DNA of 64,000 bases from Prostheceraeus crozeri (lineage: Eukaryota > Platyhelminthes > Polycladida > Euryleptidae), in contig CAJQUW010011023.1 of assembly GCA_907163375.1 (NCBI GenBank), positions 186,001 to 250,000 on the forward strand, read 5' to 3'. The position numbers were made by a program, and so were the translations under genes. Each line of letters begins with the position of its first letter. Position 1 is the first letter of the stretch. The notes beneath the pieces were generated by a model that did not search any database, was not told the DNA's origin, and saw only the letters and a list, made by a program, of their open reading frames with translations. This document shows positions 11,269 through 22,078 of the stretch, one piece after another.

Positions 11269-13589
11269 GTCGTGCGCCTCCTGTTCTCTTTCTGTTAAAT
11301 GCCCGATCGATTTTTCCAAAATTCGATGAGCTTTGTGTTACGGTGACAAATTTGAAACCTGATATTGTCATGGTCACTGAGACCTGGCTTTCACAAGATG
11401 TTGATGATAATCTGATAAATTTACCGGGTTACTCACTCTTTCGAATTGACCGCCATGGACGCCGAGGAGGTGGTGTTTGCTCATGGGTGTTTGACGATTT
11501 GAAGTCTTCAGTATTTCTGCCGTCTACCATCTGCCCTCCATGTATCGAATCTATTTTCATTGACATTTATGCTGGTTCCCGGCATGTTCTTTGTTGTAAT
11601 TTATATGTTCCACCGGGTTTGTCAAAACCTGAGCATGATAGTGTTGCCTCTTATATAACAATGTCACTTGATGAAATGTTGGAAATTGACCCTAACGTTA
11701 ACATCATTGTTGCTGGAGATTTGAATGACTTTTCTATCTTATTTTTGCATGAACAATTTGATTTGATTGATAAAGTCAACACCCCAACTCGTATAAATTC
11801 AATCTTAGATCGCATTTTAGTTGATGAAGAATTGTCTGTACTGTACGAAGACTCCGCTATTATTGGCCCTCCTATTAAGAACTCTGATCATTCCTCTGTA
11901 TTGTTATCTCCTATTTGTAAAGTTAAGCACTCCATCAATAGACGTCGCATTCCTGTATGGGATTTTCGTGAATCCTTTTTGATCGAATTTTTAAATCGTT
12001 TAAGCATGACCGATTTTGATTCTATAAATCATTCTTTGTCTGTAGATGATATGCTCGGTGAATTTTATAGACTATTCTATGACTGTGCTCATGTCATCCC
12101 GTGTACTTTTGTATATTTTTCTGATAACGACAAGCCGTGGGTTACACCAGTTCTTAAGTTACTGATTGACAAAAGGTGGATGGCCTTTCGATCTAAGAAT
12201 TGGCAACTTTACAACCATTACAAGAACAAAATCAAAGAAGAAATTCCTAAAGCCAAACGTTTGTGGGCGAATAGACAACTTGCTACTGTCAAAGGTGTAT
12301 GGAGCGTTGTAAGGGACGTTGACGGGAAAGCTGGGAAGAATCAACTTGATACTTTGATTAATGACTTTTCTGGCTCCGATGCTCTGGCTCAAGCATTTAC
12401 CAAAGTTTTCTCTGAGAATTTCAATGTCTCAGATGATGTTGAACTTGGTCCTCTTGACGATAACAGCTGGAGCTTTAGAGTATCTGAATATGATGTGCTA
12501 CAGAAGCTCCTACGTCTCAAGATTGGTAAAGCGATTGGCCCCGATATGATTCCGACTAAGCTTCTGATTATCGGTGCTCACTTTTTATGCAGACCATTAT
12601 GTGCCATTTTCAATCGGTCGATACAAGAGAAGACATTTCCTCGGTATTTCAAATGTGCATTCGTTTGTCCTGTCCCCAAATTACCGAAGCCATCGCTACA
12701 GGATTTCAGGCCAATATCTACCTTATCAGTTTTAGCAAAGTTGTTTGAACGTCTAGTTTTGGATAATGTGAGAAACGAATTAATGAAGTGCTACAGTAGC
12801 AATCAACATGCGTATCGACCTAAAGGATCGACCACAAGTGCATTAGTGCAAGTACACGACAGCATTACGACATTGCTCGACATGAAAGGTACACAGGCAG
12901 TTCGTGTGATCACCTTAGACTTGTCCAAGGCATTCGATGGACTTCAATTTCATCGTTTGCTCAACTATATGAAAGACAGAGGTATGGACGCTGGCTTCCT
13001 TAAATGGCTTTACTCATATCTTACTGATCGCCACTTTCAAGTAAAAGTACGTGACTCCTTGGGCTATGTTGTGGAAATACCTTCTGGGGTTCCTCAGGGA
13101 TCTGTATTGGGTCCGTATCTTTTTGCCGCTTTCATGGGCTGTATTGAATTTTGTGATTATGATGTTATTTCAGTGCAATATGCAGACGACATAACTATTT
13201 TAGAAGCTGTGAAAGAAGATGTTATTTGCATTCCTATATCATACATTGAAAGACAATTTTGCAATTCTGGACTAAAGCTTAATTCTAGAAAATGCAAAGA
13301 AATGATAATTCGCCGCTCGCATCCTTTCCAAGTGGATGATATTAACACATCGTTTAAGCTGTGTGATTCTTTACGAATTTTGGGAGTTACTTTTTCAAAT
13401 ACTTTATCATGGAAGCTCCAATTTACTGATATGTTGAAACATGCATCCAAGAGACTGTATCTAATACGTAGGTTGAAAAATGTCATCTCTTCTGAAGATT
13501 TGACTACTGTGTATCATGCCATGATTACATCGCTATTTTTTGTACGCGTCACCTGTTTATGGATGTATTCCTGTAACTTTAATGAATAA
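11265..13589 (+). CDS. LINE ORF2: endonuclease and reverse transcriptase
   Basis: A 774-residue frame starting at ATG 11265 and overlapping the ORF1 stop. Residues 1 to about 220 form an APE endonuclease: NARSIFPKFDELC, the catalytic TETWL, AGDLND, LDRILVDEE and the final NSDHS. The reverse transcriptase follows: GKAIGPDMIPTKLL, FRPISTLSVLAKLFERLV, palm A LDLSKAFDG, GVPQGSVLGP and the catalytic YADD at residues 639-642. The frame ends early at 13589. The next frame, 13540-13896 (YASPVYGCIPVT..., ETFQRRA), holds the expected C terminus. A one-base shift in the T run near 13536-13541 therefore breaks an otherwise intact protein. Function: nicks target DNA and primes reverse transcription there. 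Confidence 0.9.
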   Translation: MSRAPPVLFLLNARSIFPKFDELCVTVTNLKPDIVMVTETWLSQDVDDNLINLPGYSLFRIDRHGRRGGGVCSWVFDDLKSSVFLPSTICPPCIESIFIDIYAGSRHVLCCNLYVPPGLSKPEHDSVASYITMSLDEMLEIDPNVNIIVAGDLNDFSILFLHEQFDLIDKVNTPTRINSILDRILVDEELSVLYEDSAIIGPPIKNSDHSSVLLSPICKVKHSINRRRIPVWDFRESFLIEFLNRLSMTDFDSINHSLSVDDMLGEFYRLFYDCAHVIPCTFVYFSDNDKPWVTPVLKLLIDKRWMAFRSKNWQLYNHYKNKIKEEIPKAKRLWANRQLATVKGVWSVVRDVDGKAGKNQLDTLINDFSGSDALAQAFTKVFSENFNVSDDVELGPLDDNSWSFRVSEYDVLQKLLRLKIGKAIGPDMIPTKLLIIGAHFLCRPLCAIFNRSIQEKTFPRYFKCAFVCPVPKLPKPSLQDFRPISTLSVLAKLFERLVLDNVRNELMKCYSSNQHAYRPKGSTTSALVQVHDSITTLLDMKGTQAVRVITLDLSKAFDGLQFHRLLNYMKDRGMDAGFLKWLYSYLTDRHFQVKVRDSLGYVVEIPSGVPQGSVLGPYLFAAFMGCIEFCDYDVISVQYADDITILEAVKEDVICIPISYIERQFCNSGLKLNSRKCKEMIIRRSHPFQVDDINTSFKLCDSLRILGVTFSNTLSWKLQFTDMLKHASKRLYLIRRLKNVISSEDLTTVYHAMITSLFFVRVTCLWMYSCNFNE

Positions 13590-13896
13590 GTTAGAGACCT
13601 TTCAAAGAAGGGCTCACTTCATTATTTGTGGAGCGAACTGTGATTGTAATCGCTTTCCATTAGTGGCTGAACGTATTTTTAAGGCAGGCATGAAGTTTTT
13701 GAGTGCTTGCGAGAATTCAAGATGCCATCCTCTCCATGAAATGGTTCCATCTCGCCTCCCACGCAGTGGCCAATTCTCCATTCCTTTTTGCTCAACGTCT
13801 AGACGTCTGCACTCATTTTTCCCGTGGTTTTGTGCGCAGCTTAATTACAGAATGTGTCTTCCCCTAGATACGAGTATACATGTAGTTCGTAGCTGA
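13540..13896 (+). pseudogene. Shifted C-terminal part of LINE ORF2
   Basis: The frame YASPVYGCIPVTLMNKLETFQR and onward continues the LINE ORF2 after the one-base shift. It ends at 13896, followed by the AT-rich 3' UTR. The section has the usual spacing to the RT fingers/thumb of CR1-like elements (the PVYG and FQRRA region). It is not an independent gene. Confidence 0.8.
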
Positions 13897-14070
13897 CTTA
13901 TTTTCTTTCATTTTACTAAATATATTTTTTATTTATTGATTAATTTTTGTACTAAAACACTATACTGTCACTTGCATGAACTTTTTGACATATGTGTATG
14001 TCATGTATACTCTAAAGTGCGAACGTTATGTGCTCTGTGTGATTAACATTTACTTAGAAATAAACGCATT

Positions 14071-14091
14071 TCTGTTCTGTTCTGTTCTGAA
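14071..14091 (+). repeat. LINE 3' microsatellite tail (TTCTG)n
   Basis: Four tandem TTCTG units end the LINE, about 15 bp after an AATAAA. CR1/L2-type LINEs commonly end in a short tandem repeat rather than poly(A), which supports the family call and fixes the 3' boundary. Confidence 0.8.
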
Positions 14092-14452
14092 AACATAGCC
14101 ACTCTCCGCAAGATGTCTGTCGTGAGCGAAATTAACAATTTGTAAAGTCATCACAAACTGTATGGGGAAAATAATAAGAGGAGAAACTGCCTCCATTAAG
14201 ATTCACATTTCAACAGCACTTTGAAGATATTAAGAAAAAAGCATAACAATAATAAAGCCCAACAAATCAGAGTCATCGAAATTACAAATCAATTATCAAT
14301 CCTGAGCACTCTGTTTGGAAGACGCCGAAACCAATTCAGGTTTTAAGCCTACAATCATTAGCAATGAAAAGGATGATGGACGACTTATATGTTTGACTAA
14401 AAAGACTTAAAAGTGGCACTCGGGACTTTGCTGTCATAAGTGGACACAGTTC
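14092..14452. other. Spacer after LINE, nothing recognised
   Basis: AT-rich intron sequence with no structure noted. Confidence 0.45.
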
Positions 14453-14703
14453 ATGCTGATAATGTGGCCGCTTGGGCTTCTGCTGGCACCCATGAAACGA
14501 CACCGGATTTACGAGAGACGAATTCGAAAGACAATGCTCCATGATTCAATAAGTGCCGCATTGAATTTCCATCGTCACCGTCTCAATGGAATGGAAGCTG
14601 ACTGGACTTTTATCACGGACCTTCTACGGAGCTCAGATCAACTCGCATCCCGTTTTTCTAATTGCCATGTGAAAGATTTCGGAGCAGCCAAATTTTCAGC
14701 GCA
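14453..14703 (+). CDS. Possible exon of an unidentified protein
   Basis: A plus-strand frame starting at ATG 14453 that runs in a GC-richer, coding-like stretch to FSAQ, where a good donor (CAG|GTATGT) falls at about 14703/14704. The peptide begins MLIMWPLGLLLAP (hydrophobic, signal-like), followed by a basic HRIYERRIRK and a Trp-containing EADWTFITDLLRSSD. I do not recognise the family and found no partner exon downstream. It lies in intron 1 of the minus-strand ankyrin gene, so it would be a nested antisense gene or an old insertion. It may be a chance open frame. Confidence 0.25.
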
Positions 14704-14713
14704 GGTATGTTGA

Positions 14714-16846
14714 TACACCTCCGCGTGGATCAATTCTTAATAAACATGCAATGATGAGAATTGAAAATATTTCCAAGAAAGTTCCAGGAACACTATATTT
14801 TACAAATGCACAATGCTTCGTTCTTCTGCCTTACTCCTGTGCGAAATTAAAAAGTTATTTGATATATTCACACCACCGATCTGCGTGCTTCATCTTCCGG
14901 CTTCACTCACTAGTCATTTATTTTGCAGCTGGAAAATGCGAAAGGTTGAAACGTTGTGTATTTTTGAAAAAGCATCCGAGGAACTTTCTTGAAAATATTT
15001 CCATCCTCAGTTGCTTCTCACTATAAGACATTGCTCATTATATATCCGGTGCCTTTTTATCAGATTTGTGCTATTCCTTTGTCAACGCTCATTATGATAT
15101 AGATCATAGTACAAAAACTAAAATGATGCGAAATTAACTAGTCCACATTACAAAAAATATATCATATTAACATAAGCCATCTAAGACAATCATCTGTTAG
15201 AGAGGTGCATTGGAGATTGATAGAAACTTATAATTCCTTCAACTTCACGTCGTTGAAGTCTGTATCTTCAAAGTTAGAAAGAAATAATTCATTACTTATT
15301 AAAGCAGTATTCATCATTAAATGAAAAGCCAATGAAGTGAAGTCGAGACCTATAGGCCTACACTCATACTCGTATGAAAAATAGGGTCGTCTTTACACCA
15401 TTTGCTCATAAATTGCCATTAATATATTAGTGTAGAGAAAATTATAAATTTACAAGAATAAAGCAGAGCAACATTCATTTCATCAGATACTCTAGTAACT
15501 GATGTTCTGATTGACATGTTGAATACTGTATTAATCTGTTCCTGTAACGGTGGACATCAAGCAAGCACCAAGGCTCTGTTTTTTTAAGTCAATGGCCTAT
15601 CAGGACCGTTGTGCACAAAATAAACAAAGTAGCAGCTCCTTGATAGAAATTTTGTATTACAAGATAAGTAAGACATCTTCGCAGACTAGGACAATTATAT
15701 TTGACTAAAGTATAAACGCGTGACGAAATCAGCTTAGTGAGAACTATAAAATTATTTGAATTGCCGAATATTGTAAGACAACTATGATAACTTACAGGTC
15801 GCACTTTTCGTGAACTTACGACTTAAATTAATTAGGTATATGCCCTATTCTTGCCTCAGAACTAAGAGTAGTACTCCAAAGTTTCATAAAATGTTTATAG
15901 AATATGTTATTGACATATCTGGGGTCTCGCTTGGGTTCAAAAAAGTCCACGGATCCCTGATATGATAAGACATATAACAACCTGTCAAATCAAATATTTT
16001 CTCTTTGAAAATTTACGGGTGATCTAAACTAAGCTCAACTTTGATGATTGGAAACCACAGCTTCGACTGTTAGGTCTCTTCTAGCTTTCCTGTCTGTCAA
16101 CTCCATGAAAAATGGGACACGACTATTTCAAGAGCTGCTACCGAGTTCGCTGATTTGTTGGATTATCAGTCATGTGTTCAGCAGTATATGCGGACTTAGC
16201 CTACCATCGCTGAGTCTGCGACATCATTTCTGCGATTATGTAGGATTTCCAAAATATTCCCCAACCATTGGCATGCAATGTGCAAAAATGCAGCCTAGTG
16301 ACAATGAACAGTGAAAATAGCACCCAGTAATTCATTGAAGCATGGAATATTGGCTGTCAGCAATTGATGGGAAAACATCATTCTCCTACATCACATTGAT
16401 TTCGATGAGGCTATCAAAAAGAACGACTGTTTGATGCAAGCAATAATCGCAAAGGATTGAATTGATTAGACTTCAAACACAGGAATGAGAAAATGAAGTC
16501 AGCTGCATGAGAAACTTGGACAGAGACCATAACAAATGGAGAAAAATAATACGAATTCTTAGAGAACCTTATGCCGTCTTGCGGATATATTATCTAAAAC
16601 CTCCTTCTAATTCTCAAATACTCAAACTTCGATTATGGAATTTATTTCCGGAAAGTTACGATTTAAACTTCTTTGCACGCCGTGCTATGTCTGCGAGGAT
16701 AATGCAACTAAACAATCCCACTGGGAAAACTGTCGCAAAGGATATGGTGTTGAGGGGGATTACACGGCGGTGTGCTTTGTCGCGGATTCCTGAGCATAAC
16801 CAAACTTTTTTCATGAAGAATATTGAAAAATGTGATGAGTACAAAC
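14714..16846. other. Intron 1 segment, nothing recognised
   Basis: AT-rich. Open frames are short and lack family resemblance. The plus-strand frame over 16507-16887 is the antisense shadow of ankyrin exon 1. Confidence 0.45.
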
Positions 16847-17079
16847 CTGTTTTCTTTGTCCAAGGAGCCGACGTCCCTTTTCACTAGTGTTCTGACTTTT
16901 GCTATATCATTCTTCCAAATTGCTTTATGCAATTTCCCAAGATCTTTTTCATTGATTTCATAACCAAAATTTACTCCAATGAGATTAATACTACCTCTGC
17001 TGCCTCGAATGCTACTATTAGCGGGAGATGGATCGCGAGATGACTTCTTTTTTCCAAATTTGCTAAATAACTTCTTCAT
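16847..17079 (-). CDS. ANKRD26-like ankyrin protein, exon 1 (start)
   Basis: A minus-strand first coding exon from ATG 17079 to a GTTTGT donor at 16846. It encodes about 78 residues beginning MKKLFSKFGKKKSSRDPSP, then GYEINEKDLGKLHKAIWKND, then LDKENR. This matches the N terminus of vertebrate ANKRD26/POTE proteins (MKKIFSFGSKK..., GYQIRDKDLGKIHKAA...). The basic MKKLFSKFGKKK start is a plausible membrane- or centrosome-binding segment (inference). The exon ends in phase 2 (AG), which exon 2 at 6286 completes to Arg, giving an unbroken ankyrin-domain start. The next 5' acceptor candidate is not close, unlike in the other two genes. Reading on past the donor gives only intron. Confidence 0.88.
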
Positions 17080-20000
17080 CCCGACATGAAAAATTCAAAC
17101 CCCCGTTTTGTTAGTTTGACGCTGTTGTTAGAACAACGGTAGCGTTCATAGAACGTGTACATTGCTACAGTTAAACAAAAGACAAATGAATTACAGTAGA
17201 CGTGATGCTAGCACTAACTCTTTGCAGTGAAAATGCCCAATGACTTTGATTTTGCGACTAGTTTCTAGCTTCATCAGCTATTCATTTGACTCATTTATTT
17301 TGAAGCAACTAATTGCATCAAGCAGAATTTAAGAATTCTTAAACATCAGCATGGATTTCCAAAATTTAGAAAAAAAGTCAAGTACCTTATTACGAATTCG
17401 AGTTTGCCTCAAAAACATCATTGTGAACACAATCTGGGTGTGAAACTCTCAAAGATATATTTGGAAACTCTGCTATTCATGCTTGATTACGCCGTCAAGG
17501 CGAAACGTCGCACGAACTGAAGTTACTGAAGTCTATGTTACTAAGCATGTTACTGAGTATCTGAACACGTTCTTCATTCAAATTTTCTATAGTCATACAT
17601 TGGGCCCTTGCATCATACCTTGCCTTATCATAGCACGCAATGAATTCACATCGACCATTGTGGACCGATACTGCAATAAACTGTTGCTGAATTATAAGCG
17701 TGCTTCATGCAACTGCAGTACAAGCAGATTGTGGGGCAAATCCATGCGATCTAGGAGCTCTTTGTCTAGGAGACACGCAAGTAGCGCTTAATGTCTTTGT
17801 GCGGTGAAGTGCATCCAAAGATATTTGAGTGCATCAATGTGTTCTCCAAAAAATCGTCGGCATTCTTTCCTTTATGACGTTCCTCCTTCACACCCAACCA
17901 ATGCATGCCTCACAAATTTGTCTTACCTAAGCGGTATTTGCCGCGAAACAATAAACATTGGATGTCAGCAGCAAAGATGTTTGATTGATATTCCATACCT
18001 ATGTGATAAATTAACGCGATCATAGACATCGAACATTAATCATCCTAGTTGTTGTTGTTCGATGTCTATGAACGCGATGATCAGAATTTTTTAATCATGC
18101 CCTCGTGGACTCGTGGATCTGTGATTTGAGTGGAAATTGTGCAGGTCCTCCGACTTCTTCTTACATATCGCTGCGTGGTACATTATGTCAATGGATACAC
18201 GCAGTTAACATGTAAATACGCAGTCCTCATCCGGAAGGACAAATGGGAATAAAATCGTTCCCTCCTAAGGATAAAACCTCTCACTCGCGATTTCAAGTGA
18301 CGGCTGCAGTGCGACTGCAGATTGCACATATTTCAGTTAAATTATTGGCACTTTTTCAGTTGCGCTAATTTCCGAGTCATCAGAATCGAATAAAAAAGCA
18401 TGACGTTGAAGCAACACCACTTCTTTTTCTGCTTCTTGAAATCAAAAATCAACCAATTTAATTAAGCAAGCGCTATAGGAGTGCTTGATCTCCATGAGTT
18501 CAATTCTGTTTTAACGGATTCATTGGTTGTTGGCCAATCTATTGCGTCGTCTTTTTGCCTCAAACTACAAGACATAACTAAAAGAGAATTTTCTACATTA
18601 GATACATATATCTGTTTGTTTTATGACACCATTTTTGAAGACAGGTTCTTTTCATCACATGGTTTTGGAAAACACCAGCTGATTATAGAGTTAACTAGTT
18701 TCAGTAGCATGTAAGTTCAGTTTAAATGATCAAAGGTGTCCTTTTTATCATGTTGAAATACTAGCATCTGTGATTCCTTGTGATGCTTCTGCTATGATAA
18801 TGATTTATTAAAAAAAAGATAATTTTGGATGATGTGACAGCATGTTTCAGCGTCTTTCAACTAGCATTAAGACCTAATGTGCACATTTTCTGGAAGCGGT
18901 ATTCAATATGTGACTTTTTTTCTTCGTGTCACTTAAAGTATCACAACGTTTATCCAACGTTCCACCTGCTTTCTTGGCCTCAGAAATATTTGAAATGCAC
19001 ATGCACATGTATTCATCTTATTTTGGTTCATCTTGCACGAGTTCTTTAAATCTGTTGAAACCAATGGAGGAAAGCAGTATGACAAACCAACCGATGCCCT
19101 GAAACTCGTCAGTATATCGGAGGCTCAATTGTCCCAGACAGTTCGTGCTTGTCGGTCGAAACAGGATTGTCTTCTAACTCAGAAGCCATTGAATTTCTGG
19201 CTTAAGTTCTTAGCAGCAACGGTAGGCCTTTGATGTTGCCGACAAGGTTCTTGTTGTCTGAATTTCATTTTGAGGCTGGCCTTCGGACAATTTTAGCAGG
19301 GCCATTTTGACTTGAAACCATGTATCAGCTTGAACCAACAGTTTATCAAGCCAAAATCCACCAACATCTAAGTCATGCATGTAATGTATACTGTATATAA
19401 TATACGAGTAGGCCTATATGTGTGAAAATTAGTCACAGAATTAAGAGCTGATGCATTGGATTCTTTATCCACTTTTCAACACATGTTGCGGACAAGCGCG
19501 TGTCACTTATTTCAAAAAAGTCAGGTGAACACCATGTGGATTACACGCAAATATTGCTTTTTACTTTTAATAGGTATGCCATTTATTAGTACCTAGTGCC
19601 CTATTCGACTGTTCATTGGCATTTGATTATGCAGGCTGTAGAAAGGACAGTCCTCTGTGGCTAATCAAAAGGCAAAGCGTGAGCAAATGTACGGTGATAA
19701 AGGAATACAAAGAGAGTTCAATTGGTGCCGATTTAAGGCATTCGGTCAGCTAGACGCCCAAGGGAAGACCATGCAAAACAGAGAGATGCCGAAGCTTTCC
19801 GGAGTCCGCGTGATTGACACGAGTTGTCGAATTACCTGCAGACAAGCATTATGGCGATTATCTGCTTGTTAAAAAGTGTGTAGTTTGCAGTGGTGAATAT
19901 GGTGTAGCTCAATGTAAGTCCTAATATTAAAGCATTGCTGCTTCAACAAACCTGTTTAGTGCTATCGGTTATGTGCGAAATTGTCTATCAGAACGCACCA

Positions 20001-20349
20001 TATCTGTTATATGCTACATTTCCCGACAAACAAAGACAATCCGCGGATTTCCGTCAGAATTCCATCGGAATTCCGTTTCTAGTCCGCAAGATCCGCGGAC
20101 TTCCGACGAATATTGCGAGTATGTAGTATACAGGGATGAGTTAAATGCAATATTTATGCTTGTGCGTGAATTTAGTATTAGGAAATGTCACTTTTTGAAT
20201 TTTTTAGCTTGACCCCTGACCGAACGAGACTGGTTGTGACAAATAAGAATTTGATTTTTGGGTTCAGCGATTCAAGATCTACACTTCAATGATAGCAAAT
20301 CTTTCGTGCTCGAATTTAGGGAGAAGATGTTGCTAGCTCCCGGTTTATA
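17080..20349. other. Intergenic stretch upstream of the ankyrin gene
   Basis: It should contain the ankyrin gene's promoter on the minus strand, but no motif is convincing. Near 17484-17515 there is a TTACGCC / GGCGAAACG stem-loop of the kind found at PLE and SINE ends. A 20-bp-arm hairpin lies at 18016-18085. Open frames at 18481-18714 and 19657-19872 have no recognisable family. Confidence 0.4.
18016..18085. repeat. Short inverted repeat (hairpin)
   Basis: CATAGACATCGAAC near 18024 and GTTCGATGTCTATG near 18058 are perfect reverse complements separated by about 20 nt. The flanking ACGCGATCA and ACGCGATGATC parts are also related. It may be a transcription-terminator-like hairpin or a tiny foldback. 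No function is claimed. Confidence 0.65.
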
Positions 20350-22078
20350 CAAAGTGGTCAAAAAGATTGTATTTACCTAATGTTAAACGAAATATCTGCA
20401 TTTCTCATGATCCGTGTCAACCTGAACAGTTAGATATCTAGTCGAGTCATCGAGCAGTTCATGGACTATCTATGCTCAGTTAGACTCCTATAATTAGATG
20501 TCAGTGCTAAGAATCATTGATTTTATCCAAAGATATAATCTAAGCGCATCAATTTATGACCAAAATCAGTTCAAACTTTTTATTGTCGGGCAATGTCTCG
20601 GAAGCTGTCATCAGACGAAAGAAAATTTATTTTGATTAATTATTGTAAACTTGAAAGCGCAAGTAAAGTGATCGAAGAATGGAAGAAGACCTTTCCAACA
20701 CCATCTAAATTAGTGTTGCCATTTAGGCCTTCAGAATTCGAGGTAAGTTTGCAGAAACAGGCTCAGTTCAAGACGCACGAAGATCTGGAGGACCAGTCTC
20801 AGCAATCACACTAGACAGCAGGTTTTTGGTTGCTCAGGCATACGAAATCAGTCCAAGGAAGTCCACTAGACGTGGTAGTCTGGAGCTAGGGTTGTCACGA
20901 GGATGACTGATGAATATCCTAAAGGAATTAGACAGGTACCCTTACACACCCCGTCTGACTCACGATCTTCGGGAAGATGACTACGATCACCGTCTTCAAT
21001 TTGCAGAGATTTTCATCAGTGAGGCCATGATAATCCTCATATTTTGAACAGGATTATTTGGTCAGATGAATCTCAATGCAAGCTGCGTGGGCAACTGAAT
21101 AGACATAACCGTGTTTATTGGTCTTCAGAGAACCCACGCTTCACTGTCACAAAGCAGTTGAACCAACCAGGCCTAACAGTTTAGGCTGGTATTTCCTTTG
21201 CAGGAATAATTGGACCTGTATTTTTCGAGAACTCTGTAACTGGTGAAACGTACTTGGAAATATTACGAAGTGTCAATTGTACATTGACAAATTATCAAAA
21301 ATAAATAAATAAATAAACAATTATCAATTGTACCCACTTGACAGTAAAGAGAGGACTTTCACTAACTGTTTTTCCATCAGAATGGCGTTCCCACACACTA
21401 TTCTGCTTCGGTGAGAGCCAATCTTGATGAAGTCTTCCCGATGAAGTGGATCGGTCGATCAGGTGGCATAGAGTGACCGCCTCGTTCCTTTGATCTCATC
21501 CCAATGGATTTCAGTGTTTGGGGTGGTGAAGAACTTAGCTTATGGCCAGCGACCAACCGCAGTTGAGAGCCTACTTAATCTAGGCGTTCTCAGACATTGA
21601 TAGAAATAAAGACTTATGTCGGTGAATTTGCCACAGTGTTTTGGAAAGAAATTAGCTATGTGCCGAAGCTCGTGGAAAGAATTTTTAGCACTTGAGGCAA
21701 TGAAATTCTATTTTGACTTTTAACTTCTTTGACCGAATTTGTCTGTCATGGAATAAATATTATGAATATCATAATATTATTTGTTTTAGTTCTGTGTTGC
21801 TAAATAGGAGATCCAAGGATGAAGCATGTTTGTGAGAATTTAGTGTCCTAAAATAACATTCAACAATCATTATCTCATGTATTGTACGAAAAGCAAAGTT
21901 TTCAATGTAACATCAGAATTAGATTTATCATATTTTTCTTTGTTTCCTCAATCATATGCCATGGATATCCATTTCAAGTTATTTTCCATCAAACTTTTAC
22001 TTGAATAGGGAATCTACATGTTAGAAATGTAGATATTTCGTTTAACATTAGGTATATGCAAACTTTTTGACCACTCGG
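20350..22078 (+). mobile_element. Mariner-type DNA transposon, decayed
   Basis: The inverted ends share AGTGGTCAAAAAG, then ACCTAATGTTAAACGAAATA with substitutions, and are flanked by TA at 20348-20349 and 22079-22080. The length is 1729 bp. The interior carries a degenerate transposase on the plus strand. A short AAATAAATAAATAAA stretch interrupts it near 21301. The element lies between the ankyrin gene and PNO1. Confidence 0.85.
20593..21700 (+). pseudogene. Mariner-type transposase, broken
   Basis: It opens with MSRKLSSDERKFILINYCKL and SKVIEEWKKTFPTP, the helix-turn-helix of insect- and invertebrate-type mariner transposases. The catalytic domain follows in pieces: IIWSDES (first Asp), RVYWSSENPRF, AGISFAGIIGPVFFENSVTG, then FHQNGVPTHY (usually QDGAPPHY, so the second Asp is Asn here), IGRSGG and PPRSFDLIPMDFSVWG (third Asp). 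About 41 residues separate the second and third catalytic positions. Several stops and shifts make it non-functional. By family it would cut and paste the element at TA sites. Confidence 0.8.

Larger units (their letters stand above)
9962..14091 (+). mobile_element. CR1/L2-like LINE, almost intact
   Basis: A non-LTR retrotransposon of about 4.1 kb in ankyrin intron 1, antisense to the host gene. In order it has a GGTGTC-rich 5' UTR, a tRNA-like module, ORF1, ORF2 (overlapping ORF1 by the four bases ATGA), a 3' UTR with AATAAA near 14056, and a short TTCTG tail. Both main frames are long and open, with one apparent frameshift late in ORF2. The short tandem tail instead of poly(A), and the motif style of the endonuclease and RT, point to the CR1/L2 group. 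The 5' boundary is uncertain, and no target-site duplication was identified. Confidence 0.85.

Noticed and set aside
16507-16887. Plus-strand 126-codon ORF
   Set aside because: Overlaps ankyrin exon 1 on the other strand and resembles no family.
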